The translations under genes and the position numbers were made by a program. DNA of 9,100 nt, taken from assembly GCA_021801615.1 (NCBI GenBank), contig JAJYXS010000034.1:1-9100 (forward strand), given 5' to 3'. The DNA is from Actinomycetes bacterium (GTDB taxonomy: Bacteria; Actinomycetota; Acidimicrobiia; Acidimicrobiales; RAAP-2). A model generated the notes under the pieces. That model was given only the letters and a program-made list of their open reading frames with translations, did no database searches and was not told the DNA's origin. How positions within the stretch are numbered: position 1 is the first letter of the stretch; the number at the start of each line of letters is the position of its first letter. This document shows positions 1 to 6,471 of this stretch, one piece after another.

Positions 1-2259
1 GTGTACTTCCAGGGACACGCCGCCCCGGGGATCTACGCGCGCGCCTATCTCGAGGGGCGTCTCGGCGACGCGGATCTCGACGGGTTCCGCCGGGAGGTGG
101 GCGGTGGCCTGCCGAGCTACCCCCATCCCCGCCGCAGCGACTTCTGGCAGTTCCCGACGGTGTCGATGGGGCTGGGGCCGCTGATGGCCGCCTACCAGGC
201 ACGCTTCAACCGCTACCTGACCGACCGGGGCATCGCCGACCTCTCGGGGTCGCGGGTGTGGTGCTTCGTCGGCGACGGCGAGATGGACGAGCCCGAGTCG
301 CTGGCGGCTGTGGCCGTGGCGGGCAGGGAGAAGCTGGCGAACCTGGTGTTCGTGGTCAACTGCAACCTTCAGCGTCTCGACGGGCCGGTCCGGGGCAACG
401 GCAAGGTCATCCAGGAAATGGAGGGCCTCTTCGCCGGAGCCGGCTGGAACGTGGTGAAGGTGGTCTGGGCCCGCGAGTGGGATCCGCTCCTCGCCGCCGA
501 CGTCGACGGAGTGCTTCTCGAAAAGATGAACACCACCTTGGACGGCGAGTACCAGAAGTACCGGGTGGAGAGCGGGGCCTATGTCCGCGAGCACTTCTTC
601 GGACCTGACCCGCGCCTGGCGGCTCTCGTCGCCCACCTCTCCGACGACGATCTGCGACGGCTGCGCCGTGGTGGTCACGACCCGGTGAAGGTCTACGCCG
701 CATACCGTGCTGCGGTCGAGCATACCGCCGGACCCACCGTCGTACTGGCGAAGACCGTGAAGGGCTGGGCTCTCGGCCCTGACGTCGAGGCTCGCAACGC
801 CACCCACCAGATCAAGAAGCTGACCGAGGCCGAGCTGCGGACGTTCCGGGACCGCCTGGAGTTGCCGATCTCCGATCGAGCCCTCGCCGAGGATCTTCCA
901 CCCTATGCCCATCCGGGCTTCGACTCCGAGGAGTACCGCTACCTCGCCGAGCGCCGTCGGGCGCTTGGCGGGCCGCTCCCGGCCCGCCGGTCGACCAAGG
1001 GAACGCTCGCTCCGCCCGCGGACAAGGTCTACGGAGAGCTGTTGGCAGGCACGGGCTCCAAGGTGGCGGCGTCGACGACGGGCGCGTTCACCCGGCTGCT
1101 CCGGGCGCTCCTTCGCGATCCACACCTCGGCCGGCGGGTGGTGCCGATCGTGCCCGACGAAGCGCGGACCTTCGGGATCGACGGCCTGTTCCGAGAGGTC
1201 GGCATCTACCACGCTGGCGGCCAGCGCTACGAACCGGTCGACGCTGGCCTGCTGCTCTCCTACCACGAAGCCGCAGACGGCCAGATCCTCGAGGAGGGGA
1301 TCACCGAGGCCGGTGCCATGGCCTCGACGCTCGCGGCGGGCACCTCGTACGCCACGCTCGGCGAGGCAACCGTGCCGTTCTTCGTCCACTACTCGATGTT
1401 CGGTTTCCACCGGGCCGCCGATCTGCTGTGGGCGTTCGGGGACGCCCGTGGCCGGGGATTCGTGCTGGCCGCCACGGCGGGGAGAACGACCCTCCAGGGC
1501 GAAGGCCTCCAGCACTGCGACGGCCAGAGCTTGCTCTACGCGTCGGCGCACCCGTCGTGCCGAGCCTACGACCCGGCGTTCGCCTACGAAGTGGCGGTGA
1601 TCGTGCGAGCGGGGATGGCCGCCATGTACGGCCCCGACCCAGAGGACGTCTTCTACTACCTCACCCTCTACAACGAGAGCTACCCCATGCCGGCCATGCC
1701 CGATGGGGTGGAGGAGGGCGTCGTCGCCGGTCTCTACCGGTACGCGACCGCGCCCGAGACCGATGGTCTCCGGGCGCGCATCCTCGGCAGCGGTCCGGCG
1801 CTGTTGACCGCGCTCGACGCCCAGCAGCTCCTCGCGGAGCGCTACGGGGTGGCTGCCGAGGTGTGGAGCGCGACGAGCTACAAGGCGCTGCGCGAGGATG
1901 CCCTGGCGGCCGAGCGGTGGAACCGGCTCCACCCCGTCGGACCGGCACGCACCCCCTACGTGACGAGGGCGCTCGCCGGCCCCGTGCCCGTGGTCGCCGT
2001 CACCGACTTCACGAGCCTCGTCCCCGACCAGGTGGCCCGTTGGGTGCCCGCCCCCTATGTGGTGCTCGGCACGGACGGCTTCGGCCTCTCCGACACCCGA
2101 GCGGCGCTGCGCCGGCACTTCGAGGTCGACGCCGCCCACGTCGTCCTCGCCGTCCTCGGTGCTCTCGCACGCTCGGGGGAGCTCGACTCCGGTGTGGTGG
2201 CAAAAGCGGTGGGCGACCTCGACATCGACATCGATGCCGTGGACCCGCTCCTCGCGTGA
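1..2259 (+). CDS. aceE: Pyruvate dehydrogenase E1 component, homodimeric AceE type (5' end cut by window)
   Basis: Thiamine-diphosphate-dependent E1 subunit that decarboxylates pyruvate and passes the acetyl group to the lipoyl arm of E2 in the cytoplasmic pyruvate dehydrogenase complex. The frame is open at base 1 and the first visible residues (FQGHAAPGIYARAYLEGRL) fall about 140 residues into E. coli AceE (887 aa), so roughly the first 140 residues lie outside the window and the GTG at base 1 is not a real start. Numbering from base 1: the ThDP/Mg motif GDGEMDEPES is at 91-100 with its partner Asn in VVNCNLQRLDG at 118-128; VPIVPDEARTFGIDGLFREVG at 381-401 and EEGITEAGA at 431-439 are the central transketolase-like domain with the conserved acidic cofactor residue; GRTTLQGEGLQH is at 494-505. 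The C-terminus ends like E. coli (DPLLA versus NPRLA), so the 3' end is complete. No E2 or E3 gene follows. At the loop position of E. coli His407 this protein has Thr281. Family assignment is very secure. Confidence 0.97.
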   Translation: MYFQGHAAPGIYARAYLEGRLGDADLDGFRREVGGGLPSYPHPRRSDFWQFPTVSMGLGPLMAAYQARFNRYLTDRGIADLSGSRVWCFVGDGEMDEPESLAAVAVAGREKLANLVFVVNCNLQRLDGPVRGNGKVIQEMEGLFAGAGWNVVKVVWAREWDPLLAADVDGVLLEKMNTTLDGEYQKYRVESGAYVREHFFGPDPRLAALVAHLSDDDLRRLRRGGHDPVKVYAAYRAAVEHTAGPTVVLAKTVKGWALGPDVEARNATHQIKKLTEAELRTFRDRLELPISDRALAEDLPPYAHPGFDSEEYRYLAERRRALGGPLPARRSTKGTLAPPADKVYGELLAGTGSKVAASTTGAFTRLLRALLRDPHLGRRVVPIVPDEARTFGIDGLFREVGIYHAGGQRYEPVDAGLLLSYHEAADGQILEEGITEAGAMASTLAAGTSYATLGEATVPFFVHYSMFGFHRAADLLWAFGDARGRGFVLAATAGRTTLQGEGLQHCDGQSLLYASAHPSCRAYDPAFAYEVAVIVRAGMAAMYGPDPEDVFYYLTLYNESYPMPAMPDGVEEGVVAGLYRYATAPETDGLRARILGSGPALLTALDAQQLLAERYGVAAEVWSATSYKALREDALAAERWNRLHPVGPARTPYVTRALAGPVPVVAVTDFTSLVPDQVARWVPAPYVVLGTDGFGLSDTRAALRRHFEVDAAHVVLAVLGALARSGELDSGVVAKAVGDLDIDIDAVDPLLA

Positions 2260-2274
2260 GAAAGAAGCGGGCAC

Positions 2275-2291
2275 GGAGAGGATCGATCTCC
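2275..2291 (+). terminator. Weak hairpin after aceE
   Basis: Sixteen bases after the aceE stop, GGAGA (2275-2279) can pair with TCTCC (2287-2291) around a 7-base loop, followed by TTGTT. The 5-bp stem and short T run make a poor intrinsic terminator. It is offered only because it sits where aceE transcription should end and no better hairpin is visible before the next start. Confidence 0.25.
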
Positions 2292-2296
2292 TTGTT

Positions 2297-2320
2297 CTAG
2301 TGAACACTGGCTAAACTAGT
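2297..2320 (+). promoter_or_regulatory. Inverted repeats and possible -10 upstream of the small CPCC gene
   Basis: This AT-richer patch between aceE and the small gene at 2372 holds two nested dyads: CTAGT (2297-2301) with ACTAG (2315-2319), and AGTG-AA-CACT at 2299-2308. A candidate -10 is TAAACT (2312-2317), with TTGTTC (2292-2297) as a badly spaced (14 bp) -35. It could be an operator-promoter for the downstream gene; neither element is near consensus, so this is inference from position and symmetry. Confidence 0.3.
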
Positions 2321-2371
2321 CGGCGTCAGAGGCATACCGCGCGAGGCGGCCGGAAGCTCGAAGGAGATCCC

Positions 2372-2533
2372 ATGACACGAGACGGGACACCAGGATCGGC
2401 CCCATCGGGCCACGAGCACCCGAAGATCGACGAGGGTATGCGCCGCTGGTACGAGTCGTGCCCGTGTTGCATGAGCGCGGCCTACCCTGAGGTCAAGCGC
2501 GCCCTCGACGAAGAGCGCTGGGCTTCGTCCTGA
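2372..2533 (+). CDS. Small Cys-rich protein with CPCC motif, unknown function
   Basis: A 53-residue ORF starting at ATG with a well placed AAGGAG (2361-2366, 5-base spacer), the best plus-strand ribosome binding site in the window. The N-terminal third is Ser/Pro/His-rich and polar; the rest contains RRWYESCPCCMSAAYPEV (24-41), where Cys30, Cys32 and Cys33 could form a redox or metal site, then an acidic helix (KRALDEER). No membrane segment or signal peptide. I do not recognise the family. Codon third positions are mostly G/C, supporting translation. The ORF may be the surviving front of a longer gene: just before its stop, G/C-at-third-position bias moves to another frame (from about 2515), so the 53-residue product could be a truncation. 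It lies 112 bases after aceE, on the same strand, without visible functional linkage. Confidence 0.5.
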   Translation: MTRDGTPGSAPSGHEHPKIDEGMRRWYESCPCCMSAAYPEVKRALDEERWASS

Positions 2534-2832
2534 CGACCGAGGGAGCACAGGCACCTCGTGACGGGCCACATCCTCTACGGGTTCGGCGATGGACGAGACG
2601 GTCAGCGCCGGCATCGGGGTCGAAGTGACGTTGTTGCTCTCCGACGCGCAGTACCTCCGTGCGGCCGAGGCGTACCTGCGAGCGCTTGAACGCCAACCTG
2701 GTGACCCCTGACACCGTCGACACTATGCCCGAGAAAACGCTCACCAAGTCGCTGCAGCGGCAAAGGGCCAGGACATCCAGCGCCGACTGGGAGCTCGTCG
2801 AGGCGATCGGCGCCAAGGCCCGATGGATGTAG
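2515..2832 (+). pseudogene. Frame-hopping coding remnant downstream of the CPCC ORF
   Basis: No single frame is open here, but protein-like codon use (about 85-100 % G/C at third positions by hand count) passes from frame to frame: ALGFVLTTEGAQ from 2515; HLVTGHILYGFG from 2552; MDETVSAGIGVEVTLLLSD from 2589; then NANLVTPDTVDTMPEKTLTK from 2689, ending at TAG 2830-2832. The last two pieces join smoothly if one base near 2683-2688 is removed. The simplest reading is one gene, possibly including the CPCC ORF, broken by several single-base indels. Neighbouring long genes are intact, which argues for decay rather than poor sequencing. Two stretches also stand alone as tiny ORFs (2589-2711, 40 aa; 2725-2832, 35 aa), but neither has a ribosome binding site. 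I recognise no family in the conceptual product. Confidence 0.35.
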
Positions 2833-2835
2833 ACG

Positions 2836-3354
2836 ATGGCCGAACGACCCCTCGTTCACCGCCGTTGCTGGTGGAGGTCTTCGTCGCCGCGGATTCGCTT
2901 CTCCAAGGCGATGCCGTTGCGCGCCGACCGTCGCGAGCTGCGACGCCTATTGCGGGCAGTGGTCCGCACGACCCGTGCGGAGCGCAAGCGCCAGGTGACC
3001 GCAGGGCTCTCAGCTCTGGCGAGCCGACGAGTTCCCGTTTCCTCGGTGAGGACCGGCATGCTCGGGGACGAGGTCATCGAGTTCGGCGACGGGACCCGCA
3101 TCTGGCTCGACGTGCGCGACGGCACCGCCGCACTGCGGCGGCTGGGCGCCCGGTCATCCAGCCAGCACCTCTACCTTGGTCAGGTGGACGTGTGCTTCGG
3201 GTCCTGCTGGTACCAATTGCACTTCTGGGGTTCCGGGGAGATCGGCCCGACGGTCCTTGCCAAGGTGAAGCAATACGAGTCGAGCACGACGCGCATCTGG
3301 CGGCCTGCGGGTTCCAGGTGGCATCGCCCGTGGCGCGAGCAGCGCCATGGCTGA
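2836..3354 (+). CDS. Hypothetical protein, unrecognised
   Basis: A 172-residue ORF beginning 3 bases after the TAG of the preceding remnant. The middle looks like a genuine folded domain: a basic helical part (ADRRELRRLLRAVVRTTR, 30-47), a strand-rich part with EVIEFGDGTRIWLDV (79-93), then YLGQVDVCFGSCWYQLHFWG (112-131) with a C-x3-C-W-Y pattern, and IGPTVLAKVKQ. Third-position G/C is high from about residue 26 onward. The first 25 residues (Trp/Arg/Ser-rich, more A/T at third positions) and the last ~22 look non-native. The true start may be the ATG at 2911, although neither ATG has a good ribosome binding site. A parallel frame at ~2865-2920 (reading PPLLVEVFVAADSLLQGDA) also looks protein-like, so the 5' part may have suffered a frameshift. 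No function can be named; it could be an intact orphan or a decayed gene. Confidence 0.45.
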   Translation: MAERPLVHRRCWWRSSSPRIRFSKAMPLRADRRELRRLLRAVVRTTRAERKRQVTAGLSALASRRVPVSSVRTGMLGDEVIEFGDGTRIWLDVRDGTAALRRLGARSSSQHLYLGQVDVCFGSCWYQLHFWGSGEIGPTVLAKVKQYESSTTRIWRPAGSRWHRPWREQRHG

Positions 3355-3368
3355 TGACCCGGGCCGCG

Positions 3369-3385
3369 GGCGGGTTGAGCCCGCC
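3369..3385 (+). terminator. GC-rich hairpin after the hypothetical gene
   Basis: GGCGGG (3369-3374) pairs perfectly with CCCGCC (3380-3385) around a 5-base loop TTGAG, starting 15 bases after the stop at 3354. No T tract follows on either strand, so it would be an atypical terminator of the kind proposed for high-GC actinobacteria. Confidence 0.35.
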
Positions 3386-3733
3386 GAGCGAAGCGAAGCC
3401 GGGCAACCGATGGCGGGATGCTGCGGAACGGATAAGCGATCATTCAGGGGGCGCTGGGGCACTCCGGGCGCGTACGCACGACTAGCGGGTCTGCTCTCCG
3501 ACGCGGTGCGCCGCCATCTCGAGCCGCGCCAGGTGGACGTCAGGGGGGCCATCGCCGGGGCGCGGAGCTGGCCGGCACCGGAGAGCCCACACGCGTCCTG
3601 GAGAGCGAGATCGAACGGCGCCGGTTCAGGCCCACCCGGGTGGAGCGGGGCCGCATCGGCCGTGCTCGGCTTGCCCAGGCGGCCCCGGTTCAGGGCCGAC
3701 CGCCCAGGATTGAGAAGACGGCCGGCGTCATCG
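3386..3733 (+). other. Gene-free stretch with a broken coding signal
   Basis: This 348-base stretch lies before the convergent flavoprotein gene and has no complete gene that I trust. Two plus-strand segments carry strong third-position G/C bias in different frames: a helix-like LLSDAVRRHLEPRQVDVRG from about 3491 and, one frame away, AELAGTGEPTRVLESEIERR from about 3562 onward. Together they look like a gene remnant joined by an indel. The 5' part (3386-3440) has a short purine-rich GAGCGAAGCGAAG run. I see no promoter, tRNA or repeat array. The frame reading into 3734 continues as the antisense of the flavoprotein gene and is not evidence of a gene there. Confidence 0.35.
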
Positions 3734-4972
3734 TCACGTACTCGGCGGCTCGGCCAGCCCGGCGAGGTCGATGCCGGGGTCGGCCAGGCGCGACGCATCG
3801 ACCGGCCGGTCGGCTTGGAGCAGCGCCTCGATGTCGTCGCCTGCGTCCCAGACATTGGCGTTCATCGCCGCGGCTACCTTTCCGCTGCGGAGCCAGAAGC
3901 AGAGGAACGCGCCGCTTGCAGGGTCGCCGCGGAAGACGACCTCGTCGAAGGTCGGCGCCCAGCCGCGATACTCCATGCCCAGCTCGTACTGGTCGGAGAA
4001 GAAGTACGGGGTTCGGTCGTAGACGACGTCGTGGCCGAGCATGGCCCGGGCGGCGACCGGGCCCTGGTTGAGCGCGGCCGACCAGTGCTCGAGGCGGATC
4101 CGGCTGCGGTAGCGGGGGTGGTAGGCGTTGGCGACGTCGCCCGCGGCGAAGATCTCCGGGGCACTGGTCTGAAGGTGCTCGTCGACGAGGACGCCGTTGT
4201 CGGTCGTCAGTCCGGCGGCCTCGGCCAGTTCGACCCTTGGGGTGACCCCGACCCCGACGACGACGACGCTGGCCGGTAGGACCGTGCCGTCAGAGAGCCG
4301 GACCGCTTCCACGCTCTCGGATCCGGAAATGGCTTCGATACCCGCGCCCAGGTGCAGGTCGACCCCGTGTGCTGCGTGCAGGTCGCGGTAGATAGCGCCG
4401 ACCTGCGGGCCGAGGACACGTTCCAAGGGAACGGCGGCCAGCTCGACCATCGCGACGGCGGCGCCGAGTTGGCGGGCCGACGCCGCCACTTCCGCGCCGA
4501 TCCACCCTGCCCCGATCACCACCACCTGTGCCGAGGGGCCGATCGCCTGGCGGAGCGCGTCAGCGTCTTCGACGCTCCGCAGATAGAGCACACCGGGAAG
4601 GTCGCCGCCCGGGACCGAGATCCGCCGCGGCGTTGCGCCGGTGGCGAGCAGCAGCCGGTCATAGCCCACCTCCTCGCCCGAGGAGAGCGTGACGGAGTGC
4701 TTGGCCGGGTCGATGGCGCTGACCAGGCTGGAGGTGCGCAGCTCGATGTCGTGCTCGTCGTAGAACCCGGCAGAATGGACCGCTGCGGCGTCGAAATCCT
4801 TTTCTCCTCGCAGGTACTCCTTGGAGAGCGGCGGGCGCTCGTAGGGGCGGCGTGCCTCGTCCCCGATCAGCACGACCCTCCCGTCGAAACCTTCGGCTCG
4901 CAAGGTCTCGGCCGCCTTGGCGCCGGCGAGGCTCGCCCCGACGATCACGAAGGTCTGCATGGCTTGTGACAT
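3734..4972 (-). CDS. FAD-dependent oxidoreductase, ferredoxin-reductase type
   Basis: A 412-residue pyridine-nucleotide-disulfide-family flavoprotein resembling rhodocoxin/putidaredoxin reductases, which move electrons from NAD(P)H through FAD to a [2Fe-2S] ferredoxin or rubredoxin. Visible landmarks: FAD-binding Rossmann start VIVGASLAGAKAAETL (9-24); RPPLSKEYLRG (47-57); ATGATPR (110-116); NAD-binding GAGWIGAE (154-161), with Glu177 near the end of the following strand, which favours NADH; second FAD motif EIFAAGDVANAYHP (273-286); and a reductase C-terminal domain from about 323. No CxxC redox pair, so not a disulfide reductase. The start is decided by an excellent GGAGG ribosome binding site (4977-4984 on the plus strand), which directly abuts the gpgS stop at 4985; the gap is 12 bases, so it is the last gene of the folE-gpgS unit. 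No ferredoxin or P450 partner lies nearby. The final ~14 residues are a loose tail. The substrate is unknown. Confidence 0.9.
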   Translation of the reverse strand: MSQAMQTFVIVGASLAGAKAAETLRAEGFDGRVVLIGDEARRPYERPPLSKEYLRGEKDFDAAAVHSAGFYDEHDIELRTSSLVSAIDPAKHSVTLSSGEEVGYDRLLLATGATPRRISVPGGDLPGVLYLRSVEDADALRQAIGPSAQVVVIGAGWIGAEVAASARQLGAAVAMVELAAVPLERVLGPQVGAIYRDLHAAHGVDLHLGAGIEAISGSESVEAVRLSDGTVLPASVVVVGVGVTPRVELAEAAGLTTDNGVLVDEHLQTSAPEIFAAGDVANAYHPRYRSRIRLEHWSAALNQGPVAARAMLGHDVVYDRTPYFFSDQYELGMEYRGWAPTFDEVVFRGDPASGAFLCFWLRSGKVAAAMNANVWDAGDDIEALLQADRPVDASRLADPGIDLAGLAEPPST

Positions 4973-4984
4973 GGTTCCTCCTCC

Positions 4985-5884
4985 TCAACCCAGCTTGCGT
5001 CCGTCCGTCACCGGCACGCCATCCCGGTCGTCCACCTGGATCGCCCGGTACCCCGCGTCGAGGCGAGTGGTGTCTTCTGTGCCCGGCAAGGCGATGTTGA
5101 CGCCGGAGCGCGCCAAGATGGCCCGGAGCACCGACCGAGCCTGCGGCGCGAGCTCGGAGAGAGGCCGGTTGCGGTGACGGCGCTCCCCGAGGTCCACCTC
5201 GGCCATGTGGTCGAGCCCGATGCGTCGTGCCACGTCGATCAGCGCGGCGACGTCGATCCCATAGTCGGAAGGCAACGTCAGCCCGTCGAGCACCGGCCGC
5301 CGAGCTGCGATCTCGCCGGCGAGCGGTTGCCCGAAGCAGGCGAGATCCGGTTGGAGCAGTGCCAGGAGAGGCTTGGCCGCGAGCTCGGTGACCCTGCCGC
5401 CTTCTCTCGCCACGCCAGAGAGCGGGCGGCGGTAGGTGGCCTTCACGAAGCCGATGCTTCGGTCGCAGAGCAACGGTCCGAGCAGTCCGACGACGAAGTG
5501 TGACGAGAAGGACTGGATGTCGGCGTCCAAGAAGACCACGAGATCGCCGCGGCTCTCGGCGAGCGCGGTCGCCATCGCCGCACCCTTCCCGGGTACAGAG
5601 CCTGGGGGCACCGCCACGGGGACTACCGTGGCGCCGGCAGCGGCTGCGACCGAGGTCGTGGCGTCGGTGGAGCGGTCGTCCACGACGAGGATCTCGTCTA
5701 CGAGGCGGATCTTGCCTGCGAGCTCTTCCCTGATGGTCGCCACGATGCAGCCGATCGTGGTGGCTTCATCGCGGGCGGGCAGGCACACCGAGACGGTCAC
5801 GGCCTTCTTCGCCGATACGAGCGCCTCAGCCGTGAACTCCCAGTGGGAGAAGCGCCGCGGGCCAGCGTACGTGCCGGGAGTCAC
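4985..5884 (-). CDS. gpgS: Glucosyl-3-phosphoglycerate synthase
   Basis: GT-A-fold retaining glycosyltransferase (GT81 family) that transfers glucose from an NDP-glucose to 3-phosphoglycerate, giving the precursor of glucosylglycerate and, in mycobacteria, of methylglucose lipopolysaccharide. Cytoplasmic. With the GTG start at 5884 the protein has 299 residues, close to mycobacterial GpgS (~324). Visible: donor-site start VSVCLPARDEATTIG (31-45); EILVVDDRSTD (64-74); PGKGAA (98-103); the metal-binding DAD in VVFLDADIQSF (116-126); RRPLSG and GRVTEL (163-168), the acceptor loop; GEIAARR (190-196); DYGIDVAAL (207-215); and RRHRNRPL (235-242) with the metal-ligand His. The frame runs upstream to 6067, but that extension is inside folE; the GTG at 5884 overlaps the folE TGA as GTGA, lacks its own ribosome binding site, and starts just before the family's conserved N-terminus, so translational coupling is likely. 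The phosphatase partner gpgP is not in the window. The C-terminal ~30 residues diverge. Confidence 0.93.
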   Translation of the reverse strand: MTPGTYAGPRRFSHWEFTAEALVSAKKAVTVSVCLPARDEATTIGCIVATIREELAGKIRLVDEILVVDDRSTDATTSVAAAAGATVVPVAVPPGSVPGKGAAMATALAESRGDLVVFLDADIQSFSSHFVVGLLGPLLCDRSIGFVKATYRRPLSGVAREGGRVTELAAKPLLALLQPDLACFGQPLAGEIAARRPVLDGLTLPSDYGIDVAALIDVARRIGLDHMAEVDLGERRHRNRPLSELAPQARSVLRAILARSGVNIALPGTEDTTRLDAGYRAIQVDDRDGVPVTDGRKLG

Positions 5885-6471
5885 GGGCGGCACCCGACGA
5901 GCGAGAAGAACTCCGAACGGGTCCGCCCGTCGTCGCGGACGATCCCGACGAGCGACGAGGTGACCGTCCTCGACCCCGTGGCACGAACCCCGCGCAGCGA
6001 CATGCACGCATGCTCTGCCTCGAGGACCACACCGACGCCCCTGGGATGAAGGGCCTGGTCCAACCACTGGGCGACCTGAGTGGTGAGCCGTTCTTGGACC
6101 TGAAGACGACGGGAGAAGTGGGTCACCACCCTCGCCAGCTTGGACAGACCGAGAAGCCGATCTCCTGGCAGATACCCGACGTGGGCGAGGCCCGCGAACG
6201 GCAGGAGGTGATGCTCACACAGCGAGGAGAACGGGATCGAGCGGGCCACGACCAGCTCGTCGTAGCCCTCCACGTTGGGGAAGGTGGTGGCCTCGAAGGG
6301 CTCGGGGGAAAGGAGCTCGACATACGCGCGCGCGACACGGGTCGGGGTGTCGACGAGCCCGTCCCCTTCTCGGTCGATGCCCAGCGCGTCGAGCAGCTCG
6401 GAGACCGCGCGGGCCGCCCGGTGCAGGTCGATCTCGGCCCGCGCCAGCTCGTCGGGCCTTACTCCAGCCAC
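5881..6471 (-). CDS. folE: GTP cyclohydrolase I (start uncertain)
   Basis: Converts GTP to 7,8-dihydroneopterin triphosphate and formate, the first step of tetrahydrofolate synthesis. The homodecameric tunnel-fold core is complete: DGLVDTPTRVARAYVELL in the N-terminal part, then SLCEHHLLPFAG with three zinc ligands (Cys85, His87, His88 from the 6471 start), HVGYLPGDRLLGLSKLARVV, RRLQVQERLT, and EAEHACMSLRGV with the fourth ligand Cys156. It is therefore type IA, not the zinc-independent FolE2. Starting at GTG 6471 gives 196 residues, the normal family length, but without a ribosome binding site. The frame stays open to GTG 6741 (286 residues), which has AAAGGA about 11 bases upstream. The extra 90 residues are His/Pro-rich, resemble no FolE domain and show weak codon bias at their start, so I prefer the short form. 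The stop overlaps the gpgS start by 4 bases. DoxX lies upstream on the same strand. Confidence 0.88.
   Translation of the reverse strand: MAGVRPDELARAEIDLHRAARAVSELLDALGIDREGDGLVDTPTRVARAYVELLSPEPFEATTFPNVEGYDELVVARSIPFSSLCEHHLLPFAGLAHVGYLPGDRLLGLSKLARVVTHFSRRLQVQERLTTQVAQWLDQALHPRGVGVVLEAEHACMSLRGVRATGSRTVTSSLVGIVRDDGRTRSEFFSLVGCRP

Noticed and set aside
3180..3540. CAGGTGGACGT repeated near 3181 and 3530
   Set aside because: Only about 11 bases match, flanks differ, and the repeat has no partner elsewhere.
2260..3733. Mobile element or CRISPR as explanation for the accessory stretch
   Set aside because: No transposase or integrase sequence, terminal inverted repeats, tRNA target or regularly spaced repeats were seen.
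2260..3733. Assembly error as the cause of the frame changes
   Set aside because: Not excluded, but the adjoining aceE, flavoprotein, gpgS and regulator genes are uninterrupted over thousands of bases, so clustered errors only here are less likely than gene decay.
3347..4279. Long plus-strand ORF of 310 codons
   Set aside because: Most of it is the antisense of the flavoprotein gene, whose family motifs are unmistakable; only its first ~100 codons lie in free sequence.
5885..6067. Upstream extension of gpgS to 6067
   Set aside because: It lies inside folE, is Arg/Gly/Ser-rich with no homology to the GpgS N-terminus, and the GTGA overlap at 5884 gives the right family length.
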